From Puntigrus tetrazona (Eukaryota; Chordata; Actinopteri; Cypriniformes; Cyprinidae), in assembly GCF_018831695.1 (NCBI RefSeq), contig NC_056715.1, forward strand, positions 20,319,500-20,383,499: a DNA stretch of 64,000 nucleotides. Direction: 5' to 3'. Below, one piece after another: positions 43,316 through 55,194 of this stretch. Made by a program: the position numbers and the translations under genes. The notes under the pieces were generated by a model. The model saw only the letters and a list, made by a program, of their open reading frames with translations, had not been told where the DNA came from and did no database searches. Positions within the stretch are counted from its first letter, which is position 1. Each line of letters starts with the position of its first letter.

Positions 43316-46300
43316 ATGATTAAAATTGCATCCCTAAATGCTAATGGTCTTCGTAACATGTGTAAACTTGAAATGGTTTTAAAAACTGTGAAGGTTGACA
43401 TTTATTGTTTCAAGAAACAAACTGGGATAGCAGTAAATTAAGAGAGGTGAGAAGGATTTGGCCTCATCACATTTTTGTTAATCATGGCAGTAGAAGGGCT
43501 TGTGGAGTGGCTTGTTTGTGTAAAAGTGATGTAGTACAAAGTGTTAAGGGGGTTTATGCTGATAATCAAGGAAGAGTGCTAATCATAAAATTTGAATTTC
43601 AGAATTGTGTTTTCAAGTTGATTAATGTGTATGCTCCAAACATTGAAAAGGATAGAAGGAGTTCTTCCAACAATTAAGAGGGCTATGTACGGATAACTGC
43701 ATTTGTGTTGGTGATTTTAACGTTTGGTGTAGTAGATTGGATGCAAATGACATGAGTTACAAAACAGACTCTTCAAGGACTGAACTTAGAAACCTAATGA
43801 ATGGAGTAAACCTAGTGGATCTCTGGAGATTAGAAAATCCTGTTAGAAGAGGGTATTCAAGAAGGCAAGTTGTGCTCAATAGTCTAAAACAAAGCAGAAT
43901 TGATTTGTGTCTGGTAAGGCAGAACATAGTTCAGTATATTAATAATATAACTTACAAGTTCACAGCTTTCAGTGACCATGCTGTCCTGGAATTCCAAGTG
44001 GGTCAAAGAATGCAGCAAAAAGGTGGGGGGCTTTGGTGTTTGAATGCAAGTTTATTGAATGATGTAAATTACAGAGCTAGGGTCTATGAGTGTATAAGAT
44101 CTGAATGGATGGGAAGCGAGGATTCTGAAAACACATGTGTAAGATGGGAGAGTTTAAAGCAGAAAATAAAGTTTTTGAGTATGGAGTTTGCAAAGGAAAA
44201 GAATAGCATGGAGAAGAAAATATAAAAATTTGCAAAATGAAATTTCTGTTGAGCTGGAACAAATAAACAGTGATCCTAATTATGATTTGTCAAATTATTT
44301 AAAAATTAAAGCAGATTTAGAGAAATTTGAAACTAATAGATGTAAGGGTGCTATTGTAAGGAGTAGGGTGAAGTATGCTTTAGAGGGTGAGAAGTGCACA
44401 TCCTTTTTTTTTTGGGCATGGAGAAGCAAAAGCAGAGCAGGAACTGTATTACTGAATTAGAAGATAGAGAAGGAAAGAAGGTGAGTGATTTTGTGGGGAT
44501 TTTGGATGCCGTTGAATCTTTTTTATAAGGGGTTATTTAGGAAAAGAAGGGGTGCATTTGGAGAGTATGGGAAAGGTGCTGAGTACAGTTAGCGCTCGAT
44601 TATCGAATATAGACAGGACTTTTTGTGATAATGATATCTCTATGCAAGAAGTCAATGAGGCAATCTCTGGTCTGAACACTAATAAGAGCCCAGGCTCAGA
44701 TGGCCTAACTGAGAGTTTTATAGAGTTTTCAAAGGATGTTCTAGGGCCAATACTGTTACAGCTGTACCAGTATATGGAGGAAAAGCAGGAAGTGCCTGGG
44801 ACAATGGTGGCAGGTGTGTTAAGCATTTTATTTAAAAATAAAGGAGTAGGTTAAGGTTAGAAAATTATAGACCAATCAGTCTCTTAAATACAGATTATAA
44901 AGTATTGGCGAAAATTTTAGCAAACAGGCTTAAAAGGTAGTTGGGAGTATTGTTGCACAAACACAGGCTTATAGTATACCTGGGAGGATATTGCAGATGT
45001 TATAAGTACAATTAGAGATGTGATATTTTATATGAAGAAAGAAGGAGGTATTCTGGTAAGTTTGGATTTAAATAAAGCTTTTGATAGGGTGGAGCACCAA
45101 TTTTTAGAGGAAACCTTGGAAACTTTTGGTTTTGGTAGTAGATTTAAAGCATGGATAAGATTACTGTATAATAGTGCACACAGTGTGGTGAAGTGTAATG
45201 GTATGTTAACGGATGATTTTGCTATTGAGAGGTCTATAAGGCAGGGTTGCCCTTTGTCTGCTCTGCTATACAGTATATCTGTTGAGCCTTTGGCAACATT
45301 AATAAAAACGTATATGAGCTGAAGCCCATCAATTTTGCAGGAGATGGGGTCAGTTTAATTCACCAATATGCTGATGATACTACATTTACTGTGAGAGACA
45401 TGGACAGCATAAAGAGGATAATGGAGCATATGAATACTTATGGTAGAGCTGCAGGGGCAAAAATAAATGTTGAAAAGTCTGAAATTATGATGTTTGGCGA
45501 AAATAAAATTTTGAACTGTGATATTCCTTTTAAAATAGTTAAAGATTATATTACAGTACTGGGGGTAAATTTAGGTGCGGAAGATAATAAGGCGAGAGAT
45601 GTATCTTGGACTATAGTTCTTCAAAAAGATAAGGCTTAACTGTGAACTATTGGAAATTAAGAGGTCTCACGTTGAAAGGCAAAGTGGCTGTGATCAATGT
45701 TTTGTTAATGTCAAGATTTGCCCATTCCTTGAGCGTGCTAGACATGCCAGAGTGGGTCCTAAAAGAGGCAAACTCTATTGTAATAGATTTCTTGTGGGGT
45801 GGGAAAATGTGAGGATCTCAAAAGGGTGTTGATAGCGGATAATAAGGAGGAGGGGTCTAAAGTTGGTAGACTTGGATGTGAGGAGGAAAGCTTTAAGACT
45901 TAAAATTGTTAACAAGTTTTTATATAGTAAAGAAGTGTATGGTTGGAGATATTGTATGAAGGATTGTTTGGAGAGGTTTGGGGCTTGTAGTCAAAGTAAT
46001 CTTTTCATGTGTTTAAAGGAGTCCATGATAAATGATGATGTGCCACAATTTTATAAAGAAGTCTTTCAAGCATGGGTTCAATTTCTGCCACATGTGTCTT
46101 ATATGTAACATGCCTGAGTTAGTACTAAATCAGCCAGTGTTTTTGAATCCTAAGATAACAGATAAGGGACGAATGTTGGAAAACAAAAGTTTCATGAAAG
46201 CAGGTTTATATCAGATAAAGGATTATGTTTATGAAGTTGTTCCAGGCTTTTTGCCTGCACAGCAATCCTGGACATGGTTTTGGAAGAGAACGAAAATATG

Positions 46301-47120
46301 AGGAAAGGTGAAATTCTTAATGTTTTTGGTAAGATTAAGAGTAGTATTCCAAGAGACTGGAGTGCTTTAATGGATGATCAAGAGATTAAAACAAAAGACT
46401 ACAAGTTTCCTGAAATGTATATTATACAGAGTGGGTGTAAAAGTAGATTTGTCAAAGGTTCCTTTAAAATGTTTCTATAGGATTATGGTGGAAAAAGAGG
46501 TGAGAAGGCCTGCTGCGGAAGTGTATTGGAGGAGTGTATATCCAGAGATAGAGCCGGAAATGTTGTGGAAGAACCTAGACGTGAGATATAATTCAATAGA
46601 TTGTGAACAAAATGACTTCTTCCTGCGGCATAATAGAGTATATACAAAAGAGGTTTTGCATCAGATTGACAAAAGTATTACGAGAGAGTGTGATGTGTGT
46701 GGGAGGGAAGTCGAAAACCTAATGCATTTTTACGTAGAATGTCAAGGTTTGAAACAGTACCATGAATTATTAAGCAAATGTGTTAAAAAGAATTGGGAGA
46801 AGATTACTTTTGTGGATGAAGAGTGGAGTAAGATATTTTTGTTAGGTATGGTGAAAGCAAAGAATGTAAAAGGCAATGTGCAGCTATTGAACATTATGTT
46901 AAGTTTTGCAAGGTATGCAGTGCGTTTGAGGAGAAACAAGGCTTTCTTTGAGAAAAAAAAAGAAAATGTATGGTGTATTTTTAAGAATTTGATAAAACAA
47001 CATATAAGGATGATAAAACTGATATGCATGTTGATTTTTGCAAGAATTTTGTTGATGGAAGTATGTTTATTTCTGTTACAGATTTCAATGAACTTGTGTT
47101 TAATTTTTGAAAAATTGTAA
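43316..47120 (+). pseudogene. LINE copy 1 ORF2 (endonuclease and RT), multiple shifts
   Basis: Opens MIKIASLNANGLRNMCKLEM (endonuclease motif I), with NVYAPN (43630) and, by shifted frame, VGDFNVW. The target-cutting domain ends with FTAFSDHAVLEFQ (SDH motif). The RT has GLNTNKSPGSDGLT, LVSLDLNKAFDRVEHQF, RQGCPLSALLYSISVEPL, YADD at 45367-45378, and a C-terminal CDVCGREVENLMHFYVEC motif. At least nine frame breaks separate frames such as 43405, 43737, 44188, 44552, 45020, 45391, 45863 and 46374. Domain order is complete. Confidence 0.9.
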
Positions 47121-47189
47121 AGAAAGGCTGCTGGAAAATTTAATGCAGATATTTATTTTGTACTTATTGTAAATGTGAAAAATCTTTTA

Positions 47190-47222
<33 letters not shown>

Positions 47223-47223
<1 letters not shown>

Positions 47224-47310
47224 CATGCCCGATCTCGGAAGCTAAGCAGGGGCGGGCCTGGTTAGTACTTGGATGGGAGACCGCCTGGGAATACCAGGTG
47301 CTGTAAGCTT
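47223..47310 (+). rRNA. 5S rRNA 3' fragment after LINE copy 1
   Basis: GCATGCCCGATCTCGGAAGC then TAAGCAGG ... GATGGGAGACCGCCTGGGAA ... GCTGTAAGCTT is the vertebrate 5S 3' part, followed by a T-run terminator at 47309-47312. The first bases resemble 5S 23-37 and then jump to 48, a 10-nt loss between two GATCTCG repeats. Together with the 5' fragment this means a target duplication of about 20 nt, or a deletion variant. Confidence 0.9.
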
Positions 47311-47999
47311 TTGCTTTTCCTTCACCAGTCAGCGAGCGCTCTTCTCCAGGGGCCGACTGTTTTGGCTCGCTCCTTTACCCTTTTACATTTGCTGCTGCTT
47401 TGCTTTGCCCTTCTCTGTGCCGCCTTTCTGCTTCGTCGCTGTGACGGAGGACAGCTCAACGTCGTCATTCTTGCTTTCTCCTCCAGGGAGCGATAGACAG
47501 ACCTTCTCTCTCTCTCTTCAGCGACCTCTTTAGAGCTGCACGTTCCTTTGCAACTCGGGCCCTTCTCTTCGACTTGAGAGGTTGCCAGTCTTGTTTGTCA
47601 GTCCAACCGCTTGAATGCAAACTGCACCGGGAAAAAATAAATAAATAAACAAATGATTTAAGAAATTCAAGAATCAACCGAAGAGCTAATTATTTATTTG
47701 TTTAAAGAAATCCTAGGCACGGCCGCTTTAAGTCCTTCGACATTAGGCCCCCATTTGTTTCCTCTCGGGTGCCTGACTACAAAATCCGTGATTTGCCCTT
47801 TTCCTGCGTCAGGAATCCTCAAATAAGATCCACCACATCCACTCTCCTGTAAATTTCAGCTCTGACCTAATCAAACGACCTGAACATGCTGATCCATGTC
47901 TTCAGGATCAATGATTCGTTGAACTCAATTGGTCTATGTTTGCATTGTTTAATAATTGATTCCGTTTTTATTTCATTTTACTTGTAGTTTTTAGTTTTT
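47311..47999. other. 5S downstream spacer and unclassified sequence
   Basis: After the terminator comes a pyrimidine-rich GC-richer stretch (to about 47640) and AAATAAATAAATAAAC, then an unclassified segment. Only chance ORFs are present. No features are recognised. Confidence 0.5.
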
Positions 48000-48285
48000 T
48001 TTTTAACTTTTAGTTTGTTTGACACGTGATCACTCCGAACGGTGTTTCTTTATTCATGTCGATGGGTGTTTTTATGACTGTTTAACGTGGTCGTACATTA
48101 CTGACACTCTATGTCAGACCGACAAACCTTTTCACTGTCCATTTACAGGAGAGTGGATGTGGTGGACCTTATTTGATTTCATTCGCTTAGTAGTTCGAAG
48201 AACAGGGTATCAGTATCACACAGCGACCACGTTGATCACTCCATTTCAGCTAAAGGCGATTAAAAACTCCCGTTTAAATAAAGAC
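48000..48285. repeat. Partial ~400-bp block X unit joined to satellite
   Basis: Contains GACACGTGATCACTCCGAAC, ATGTCGATGGGTG, the CCATTTACAG tract and TTCGCTTAGTAGTTCGAAG, then passes at about 48285 into the 182-bp satellite. Confidence 0.75.
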
Positions 48286-49256
48286 ACAGAAGACCAGTAT
48301 CAGAAATACACTGATTTTGTAGTGCATTGAAATTAAATGCATTGAGACTTTGCATTGCTTTGAACAATTGGGTTATTCAACGTACCTTCTTAATTTAATG
48401 TTGTCATCCACTTTTACCATGGTAAAAACTCAAACACTTTTATGTAGATGAAATATATAAAGAGTCACAGAAGACCAGTATCAGAAATACACAGATTTTG
48501 TGGTGCATTGAAATTAAATGCATTGCGACTTTGCATTGCATTAAACAATTGGGTTATTCAACATACTGTGACAGGGTGAAGAAACACACAGCAAGGAGGG
48601 CTCAAGTGAAAATCCCGGAGGGTGCTTTCTGCATGGGGACAAGAGTCATGGAGGCAAAGCTCACTGACAGCATGCCGCGTAGCCTTTTATCCTGGCCGCT
48701 GATGAGCGACAGCTGAGACCGGTCAGCCTGTAATGAGTGCATGCACGTGCTCCTCGTTGTTTACCAGGGCGACGCTGATGGCTGCTCGGGACATTCGTCA
48801 CAATACCTTCTTAATTTAATGTTGTCATCTACTTTTACCACTGTAAAAACTCAAACAGTGGCATGAGGATGAAATGTAGAAAAAAACAGAAGTCTTAGAA
48901 ATACACAGATTTTATGCTTTTGAATGAAAAAAAAATTGATTTTATTTTTGTAATAAACATTTGGGTTACTGAACCTGCCTTGTTAGTTGGATGTTGTTAT
49001 ACAACCCACATTTACCGCGGTAAAGTCTCAAACAGTGGTATGTAGATAAAGTATAACGTATAAAAAGAGACACAGAAGACCAGTATCAGAAATGCACTGA
49101 TTTTATGGTATATAACTTGAAAAAAATAGCGATTTTATATCGTAATACATTTTTTGTTTACTGCACTTACCTTGTTAATGTTAATGTCCATTACCATGGC
49201 AACGTGGCTAAAACAGAGTAAAGATTACAACACAACTGTTTTTCAAAACATGATGT
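48286..49256. repeat. 182-bp satellite array, right-hand block
   Basis: Anchor motif at about 48296, 48477, 48890 and 49082. It matches the left block including its divergent variants; 48800-49256 parallels 540-960. Interrupted by the solo LTR at 48567-48802. Confidence 0.88.
48567..48802 (-). repeat. Solo LTR related to element B
   Basis: 236 bp, starting TGTGACAGGGTGAAG and ending CATTCGTCACA, with ATAC duplicated on both sides (48563-48566, 48803-48806). It shares the ends and several internal words with the LTR at 11019-11422, in the same orientation. Confidence 0.85.
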
Positions 49257-49257
49257 C

Positions 49258-49300
<43 letters not shown>
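49257..49300. repeat. (TAA)n microsatellite
   Basis: About 14 uninterrupted ATA/TAA units, where the left block has only two to three. Confidence 0.95.
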
Positions 49301-49302
<2 letters not shown>

Positions 49303-50918
49303 GAACGTTCAGGTGCAACTGAACATGGCTGCTGTTCGCTGTGTTCATTTTACATCATAGTATGCACACAGTCTGCTGTTAATCCTACCAAACAGCTTTA
49401 AGGTAGTAGGCTTCAAAGCATGTGATTGTAAATGAGTTTGGAAACATGGCAAGTCAGCATTGATAGTCAGTAAATAATGATATCACGAAATAATCGTGAG
49501 AAAACGCAGCGTCCGCCCTAAACGAACAGCGACTTCAAATCACAAAAAATAAGCAGATCTTGAAATGTATTATTCAAAAAGATTTAAGTCAACTATAGTT
49601 ACATAGCGTCACCGTGTCATCGATGAAAACAACTCAGAGTAAACTTACAGAAACCGCCAAATTTCCAAACAGCCTGAATCGAATCTTAGAACGGAGTGAA
49701 TGATTCAATGATTCACTCATGTCCATCCGTTCATTCTACCATTTTATTGATCTTTCGTTCTAAGAGATATTAAAGCCTAAATAGCAAATAAATATCATGC
49801 CTAAAATATTTTATAGCCTAATGTTTTTTTTAAGCTTTAGTGTCCTTGTAAATGTAAAATAGTTACATATCACATTCCATTGCATTATGAAATAATGCAT
49901 ACAGGTTATAATGACATAAGTGTGTCAATGTTCATTTTTGGTGAACGACTATTCATTTAATGTTACTTACTGTGTCCCCAGATTTAAGCTTTAATCAAAG
50001 ACAGAGAGGAAGTGAAAAAGTTTCTAAAAGTGTTCAAATGAACATGTTTAGACAGAACGATAAAATGTTCACATTTCAATCAGAATAAGCAATGAAACGG
50101 AACAAACATTTGGATTTGTGTCCTCAATGGAGCATGAAACTCAAATCCAACTCAAAGTTTCTCCCCTGGGCTGAATTACAATTAAAGGAGGAGGTGAGAC
50201 GGAGGAGGAACGTCAGAAGAATTGTCAAATTGAGTGTGGAGGCATTTTACATGTCCTTGTCGTGATTGGTGGAATTATATCAGCATGCTCCTCCCAAACT
50301 ATCTTTTGGAACTCAATTGAAGGGTTTTACAGATGCCTCACTTTCTCTCTCGGCTGGCTGTCTCACTCCGGGAAGGACCAATCAAGGGTGAGAGCAGCTC
50401 AACTGGGGTCATTACCCTTTGGCCCACAACAGCACACAGCTGAGCGCAGATAAGTCTGGGCCAGCAGAAGCGTGAAATGCTGTTCAGATATCACTCACAC
50501 CACAATACAATCTCGCTTTCTGTCTCAGAGCATTGGAAACAATTCGAGGAAGAAAATGAAAATTCTGTCATCATTTATTTGCCCTGATGTCATTTCACTT
50601 TTTCTTCTTTGGAACACTAAAAATTATATTTTGCAGAATGTCCTACATTTTCCAAAAACATTTTAAGACTAAGTAGAAACCATCCGTTATGATCAGCTCA
50701 GACGTATGATGCTTTGACGGTTTTAATACAATGAAAATGTCAGTTTTACTGACTAGTTCCAAAGTACAATGATTGTCAAATCAAAATCTGTCCTAATATT
50801 TAACAATTATTTACTAATTGAAATCTTTCTGTTAGGCTAGAATTCACTTTTACATTAAAAGACCCTAAAATCAATGCTAAAAGTGAATTTCAGGCATCAC
50901 TATATTATATGAGATTTG

Positions 50919-50919
<1 letters not shown>
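49301..50919. other. Stretch without detectable repeats or genes
   Basis: It is not repeated elsewhere in the window. AT-rich, with a more GC-rich part at about 50150-50450 that has inverted CCAAT (GATTGG, 50263) and CCAATCA (50379) boxes. The longest frames are under 75 codons without recognisable features. It could be unique host DNA or an unknown element. Confidence 0.4.

Positions 50920-50970
<51 letters not shown>
50920..50970. repeat. (AT)n microsatellite
   Basis: About 25 AT units. An LTR-like insertion sits at its right end, and AT units resume after it at 51398. Confidence 0.95.
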
Positions 50971-50978
<8 letters not shown>

Positions 50979-51397
50979 TGTGACGGGCGTCCGAGCTACC
51001 ATCAGCGTTGCCTGGGATTAAAACCACGAGCACCTGGAAAAGCCACTGATCACCGGACTCGCCGCACCTGGAGCTCGTTTGCCGGTGGCCAGATAAGCCA
51101 CGTCAGGCCCGCGCTCCAGTGAGCGACCACACTCCCACATACTGTCTCTGACTGTTATCTCTTTTTTTTGTGTATTCTAGAAGCCAGTCCTTGAACCACG
51201 ACACGGAGCTAATTCCCCAAGATTCGCCGCTGCCGTACTCACCGACTGCACCCTGAGCACGAGCACCCAGAAGATAACGCCACTGACAGCGGTTGTGCAC
51301 CGGCTCACTATTCACGCATCACTTATATTGTTGAATAAACGTGCCCTCCGGGGTTCAAACGCCTCTGTTTGTGCTGTGCTTCATCCGCCCCGTGACA
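50979..51397 (+). repeat. LTR-like insertion in (AT)n
   Basis: 419 bp, TGTGACGGGCG ... CGCCCCGTGACA, with AATAAA at about 51335. ATATAT lies on both sides. Probably a solo LTR of a Gypsy family, though a target duplication cannot be separated from the AT run. Confidence 0.7.
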
Positions 51398-51524
51398 ATA
51401 TATATATGTATGATGTCAAAGGTTATCTAAAAGTGCAAATGAGAATGATAATGCATAATTGTCAGTTTATATGCTTAAATAAAACAATATGTAATATTTT
51501 CCTGGTACAATAGTCATACACACG
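51398..51524. other. AT-rich sequence before L2
   Basis: Remainder of the AT run and low-complexity sequence; nothing recognised. Confidence 0.4.
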
Positions 51525-51607
51525 CTCTAAAAACAGCTACTCGTTCACTAGAACGTAAGTGGAGAAAGACTAAACTAGAGGTTTTTAGAATTGCCTACAA
51601 GGACAAT

Positions 51608-53500
51608 ATGTGCATTTATAGACAGTCACTAAAAGCAGCCAGAGCCGAGCACCTCCGTAAACTCATTGAAAGCAACCAAAACAATCCTAGATTTTTATTT
51701 AGCACAGTGGCTAGATTAACAAATGATCGGTCAGCAATAGAACGCTGCACACCCTCTCAGTTAAGTAGCAATGACTTCATACAATTCTTCACTAATAAAA
51801 TAGATAATATCAGACTTAAAATAACGGAAAATCAACCCCTTAACTTTGTCCTATAGTCCAGCCTTACTCAGTACTCCAGCAAATTCAGTTACAGTGTTTT
51901 GCAACCATAGGACAGGAAGAGTTAAATAAACTAATCAATAAGTCTAAATCTGCCACATGTGTATTAGATCCTATTCCAACTAAATTTCTGAAAGATATAT
52001 TACCAGCTGCTGGTGAACCTCTTCTAAATATTATTAACTCCTCCCTATCATTAGGTCACATTCCTAATCCATTCAAATTAGCAATTATTAAGCCTCTGAT
52101 CAAAAAAACACAATTTGATCCTAATGAACTATCTAACTACAGACCGATATCAAATCTCCCATTTATATCAAAAATATTAGAAAAGTTGTGTCAGCGCAGT
52201 TATGCTCCTTCTTAAAGATGAATGGCGTCTATGAGGAGTTTCAGTCAGGTTTTAGACCGCACTATAGCACAGAAACCGCATTAGTTAAAATCACTAATGA
52301 CCTGCTCTTAGCCTCTGACCGAGGCTGCGTCTCGCTACTAGTTTTATTGGATCTCACAGCTGCATTTGACACTATAGATCATAATAATCTCCTGGAGCGT
52401 TTAAACACCGCTGGTGTACAGGGACAGGCTTTAAAGTGGTTTAACTCATACCTATCAGACCGTTATCAATTTGTAGATATAAACGGAGACCGCTCTAGTA
52501 TAATCCTGTAAAGTGTGGAGTGCCTCAAGGATCAGTTTTAGGCCCTTACTGTTCTCTCGATATACATGCTGCCCCTGGGAACATTATTAGAAAGCACGGG
52601 GTTAATTTCCACAGTTATGCAGATGACACACAGCTATACGTTTCATCTAAGCCTGATGAGTTATCAAAAATGTCTAAATTAACAGAGTGTGTTAAAGACA
52701 TAAAGACTGGATGACTAAAATTTTCTTCTATTAAACTCTAATAAAACAGAGGTGCTTCTTATCGGCCCAAATTCATGTTCACAGCAAATTTCTGAGCTCA
52801 AACTACAATTAGATGGATGTGATATAAGCGTTACTCCGACAGTTAAAGACTTGGGTGTGATATTGGACAGCAACCTGTCCTTCGAACACCATATCACTCA
52901 TGTTACAAAATCTGCCTACTTTCATCTTAGAAATATTGCTAAACATGCTCTCTCTCAGATGCAGAAAAGCTAGTTCATGCGTTCATGACATCTAGACTGG
53001 ATTACTGTAATGCGCTGCTTGCTGGTTGTCCAGCATCTTCAATAAACAAGCTTCAGTTAGTGCAGAACGCAGCCGGTCAAGTTCTTACCAGGACAAGGAA
53101 ATATGATCATATAACCCCAGTTTTATCCTCCTGCACTGGCTGCCTGTTAATTTCCGAATTGATTATAAAGTACTGTTACTGACCTACAAGGCTCTAAATG
53201 GTTTAGCCCCCATTTATCTGACCAGCCTTCTGTCTCGCTACAACCCTTCACGCTCTTTAAGATCTCAAAACTCAGGGCTCCTGGTAGTTCCTCGTATAGC
53301 AAAGTCCACTAAAGGTGGTCGAGCATTTTCACATTTGGCACCCAAACTCTGGAATAACCTTCCTGCTAATGTTCGGGATCAGACACACTCTCTCAGTTTA
53401 AGTCTAGACTAAAGACATATCTTTTAGCAAAGCATACTCATAAAGATTCACATAAACCTATGCTACAGTACATTTGTGATTCCCAATAGTATGAATGGCC
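51608..53500 (+). pseudogene. L2 LINE ORF2, RT region
   Basis: Frame 51608-51856 covers the pre-RT linker (SLKAARAEHLRKLIESNQNN). The next frames read LNISNLPFIS-like residues, then GVYEEFQSGFRPHYSTETAL, LLVLLDLTAAFDTIDHNNLL (52188-52511), MPQGSVLGP (52520) and YADD at 52616-52627. Then come NKTEVLLIGPNS and KDLGVILDSNLSFEHHITHV, and SRLDYCNALLAGCPASSINK (52985). At least five frame breaks and the missing endonuclease make it inactive. Confidence 0.88.
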
Positions 53501-53645
53501 GCTACGCTAATTATCCTTTCATCCCGAGGCATCTAGGTACCGAGCCTCTCCAGTGGACCCAGTGAGGAGATGACCTTCCTGCGATGGCGTCGAGAAAACT
53601 TAACCTTCCGTCTGGACTAATTCTATCTTGAATTTTATTGTAATT

Positions 53646-53716
53646 CATCCTGCTGTGTAGTGATTTGCTTTTGTTGTGTAATGATTTGCTTTTGTTGTGT
53701 AATGATTTGCTTTTGT
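53646..53716. repeat. 22-bp tandem triplication in L2 3' UTR
   Basis: Three copies of TGTTGTGTAATGATTTGCTTTT (the first with GTAGTG). Confidence 0.9.
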
Positions 53717-53831
53717 GAAGCTGCTTTGAAACAATAGCCATTGTAAAAAGCGCTATACAAATAAACTTGAATTGAATTGAATTGAATTGAATACATTGCG
53801 CAACCCTAGTTTATAAACAGTACATATATAT

Positions 53832-54445
53832 TGTGACAAGTCGGCTGCCCCTCCTCTTTATCGTCTACCATCACCCGTCCTTTATTCGCCGCCCTTCACC
53901 AGGCTCGGCGGGAGTGGGTGTGTTCGAAGGAGGGGCGTGGTATTGTTCAGGTCTGGCGGCGTGTGGACGAGGCACACCTGACGTGGATTTAGCCTCGTTA
54001 CCGTCGCCGTTAAAGGGCCGTACGCGCCTCTCCTCGGGAGACCGGTCTCTTCCCCCGTGCATGCACGCTGGTGTCCTCGTGGGTCCAGGAAGGGTGCGCG
54101 ATGGACCTCACCCCGCCGTCCGTGAACACTGAGCTCATCCCACTCTGCCGCCCGAACGCGAAGCGACGGAGGCGCCGCGGAAGAAGCCGCGCCCCTCGCG
54201 CCCCGGACCAGAAAAAGGGGAGCGTGTGCGACCGCCGGACTCCGCCCCTTACCTGGACCCTTCCCCCCTGGAACACGGCCTCCGGCCTTCCCCGGAGCAC
54301 GACGAGGACACCAGATCCCCCTTTTATTTGGACACTTTTCCCTGGACACTTTATTTTGTATTTATTTTATTTCTGTTAATAAAAAAGCCTCTCCGAGGCC
54401 TGGACGCCACGCCCACTGTGTCTGTCATTGGCTCCTCCCGTCACA
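53832..54445 (+). repeat. LTR-like insertion ('LTR Y') in TA-rich sequence
   Basis: 614 bp, TGTGACAAGTCGG ... CTCCTCCCGTCACA, flanked by ATATATAT on both sides, with an AATAAA signal at about 54379 followed by AAGCCTCTCCGAGGCCTGG. Several GC-rich frames are open on both strands but show no domain. It is the clean version of sequence scattered through 2041-3869. Confidence 0.75.
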
Positions 54446-55042
54446 ATATATATATATGTCCTATGCCCTATAAAAGAAGTTCAAGTAATGGCACAGCCGT
54501 CTTTCCAAGCCATCATACAGAAAACCCAAATTTATCTCAATGGCTAATTTATCTAACTTATCTAACTCCAGTCCCACCTTGTTAGCCCTGTCGACTGACT
54601 GCTGCCTCTGGGATTGAACCCTCTTTACCAATGTGGACTCAGAAAAAGTCTCCTTTCTCATCACACACATTAAACAGAGAGATGGTGTCAGTGAGGTCAG
54701 CGCCAGCCATAGACCTGATGGGACAGAAAGAGCCAGCACAAAGCTGAGCTCCATTTGCCACAATCAACCCATCTGAGGAAGTGATTCAGTAGCTCTTTTA
54801 CCTGGCGCGCTCCAGCACCTAACCCCCTTCCTTGATGAAGGAAGTTTTTAGTGAAAATGACACACAATGTTATTTTCTGACTATGTCAAATGATATATTG
54901 TTTGTAATATTGATAAGATAATGATTGTCAAATGATTAATTACAATTAATTGAATACAAAGTGTTTGATTACATATGTTTACTTTGTATATTTATTATGT
55001 ATATATTATGTGTATATATATTTATTATGTGTATATATATAG
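54446..55042. other. Unclassified sequence before block X
   Basis: Single copy in this window. A 100-codon - strand frame (54763-54461) opens with a hydrophobic MELSFVLALSVPSGLWLALT stretch and continues as a charged helix-like segment. It looks superficially like a secreted or membrane protein start, but I have no support for a gene. The right part is AT-rich. Confidence 0.35.
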
Positions 55043-55194
55043 TGCGACGTAACTAGTTATCTTGTGACAAGTTAAATTCCTGGATATGTTGCCATGTTGC
55101 CAGTTTGTGACTGCAAAATTGTATCAACATCATGGATCAGTATTCTTGTGCTGATCAGTTGGTATTTTTTTAGATTCTTTATTTTCAATGGGTC

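Larger units (their letters stand above)
41906..47222 (+). mobile_element. Mutsu-like LINE (Tx1/L1 type) inserted in 5S rRNA gene, copy 1
   Basis: 5.3 kb, running from the junction with 5S nucleotide ~43 to a poly-A tail (47195-47222) that abuts the 3' part of 5S. It has a 5' UTR, ORF1 with two zinc knuckles, and ORF2 with an AP endonuclease, RT and C-terminal Cys/His motif. Full-length structure and insertion inside 5S fit the Mutsu family described from zebrafish as 5S-specific. Many single-base shifts occur. Confidence 0.9.
51525..53792 (+). mobile_element. 5'-truncated L2-type LINE
   Basis: It starts within ORF2 ahead of the RT and ends in the characteristic fish L2 tail, AAAAAGCGCTATACAAATAAA followed by (TTGAA/ATTGA)n at 53763-53792. 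The RT and post-RT regions are visible on the + strand. Confidence 0.9.

Noticed and set aside
49301..50919. Host gene promoter near 50150-50450
   Set aside because: CCAAT-type boxes and modest GC content are not enough; no first exon or downstream coding sequence is visible.
53882..54379. 155- and 102-codon frames in LTR Y
   Set aside because: GC-rich LTR sequence with frames open on both strands, and an insertion boundary on each side; not supported as coding.
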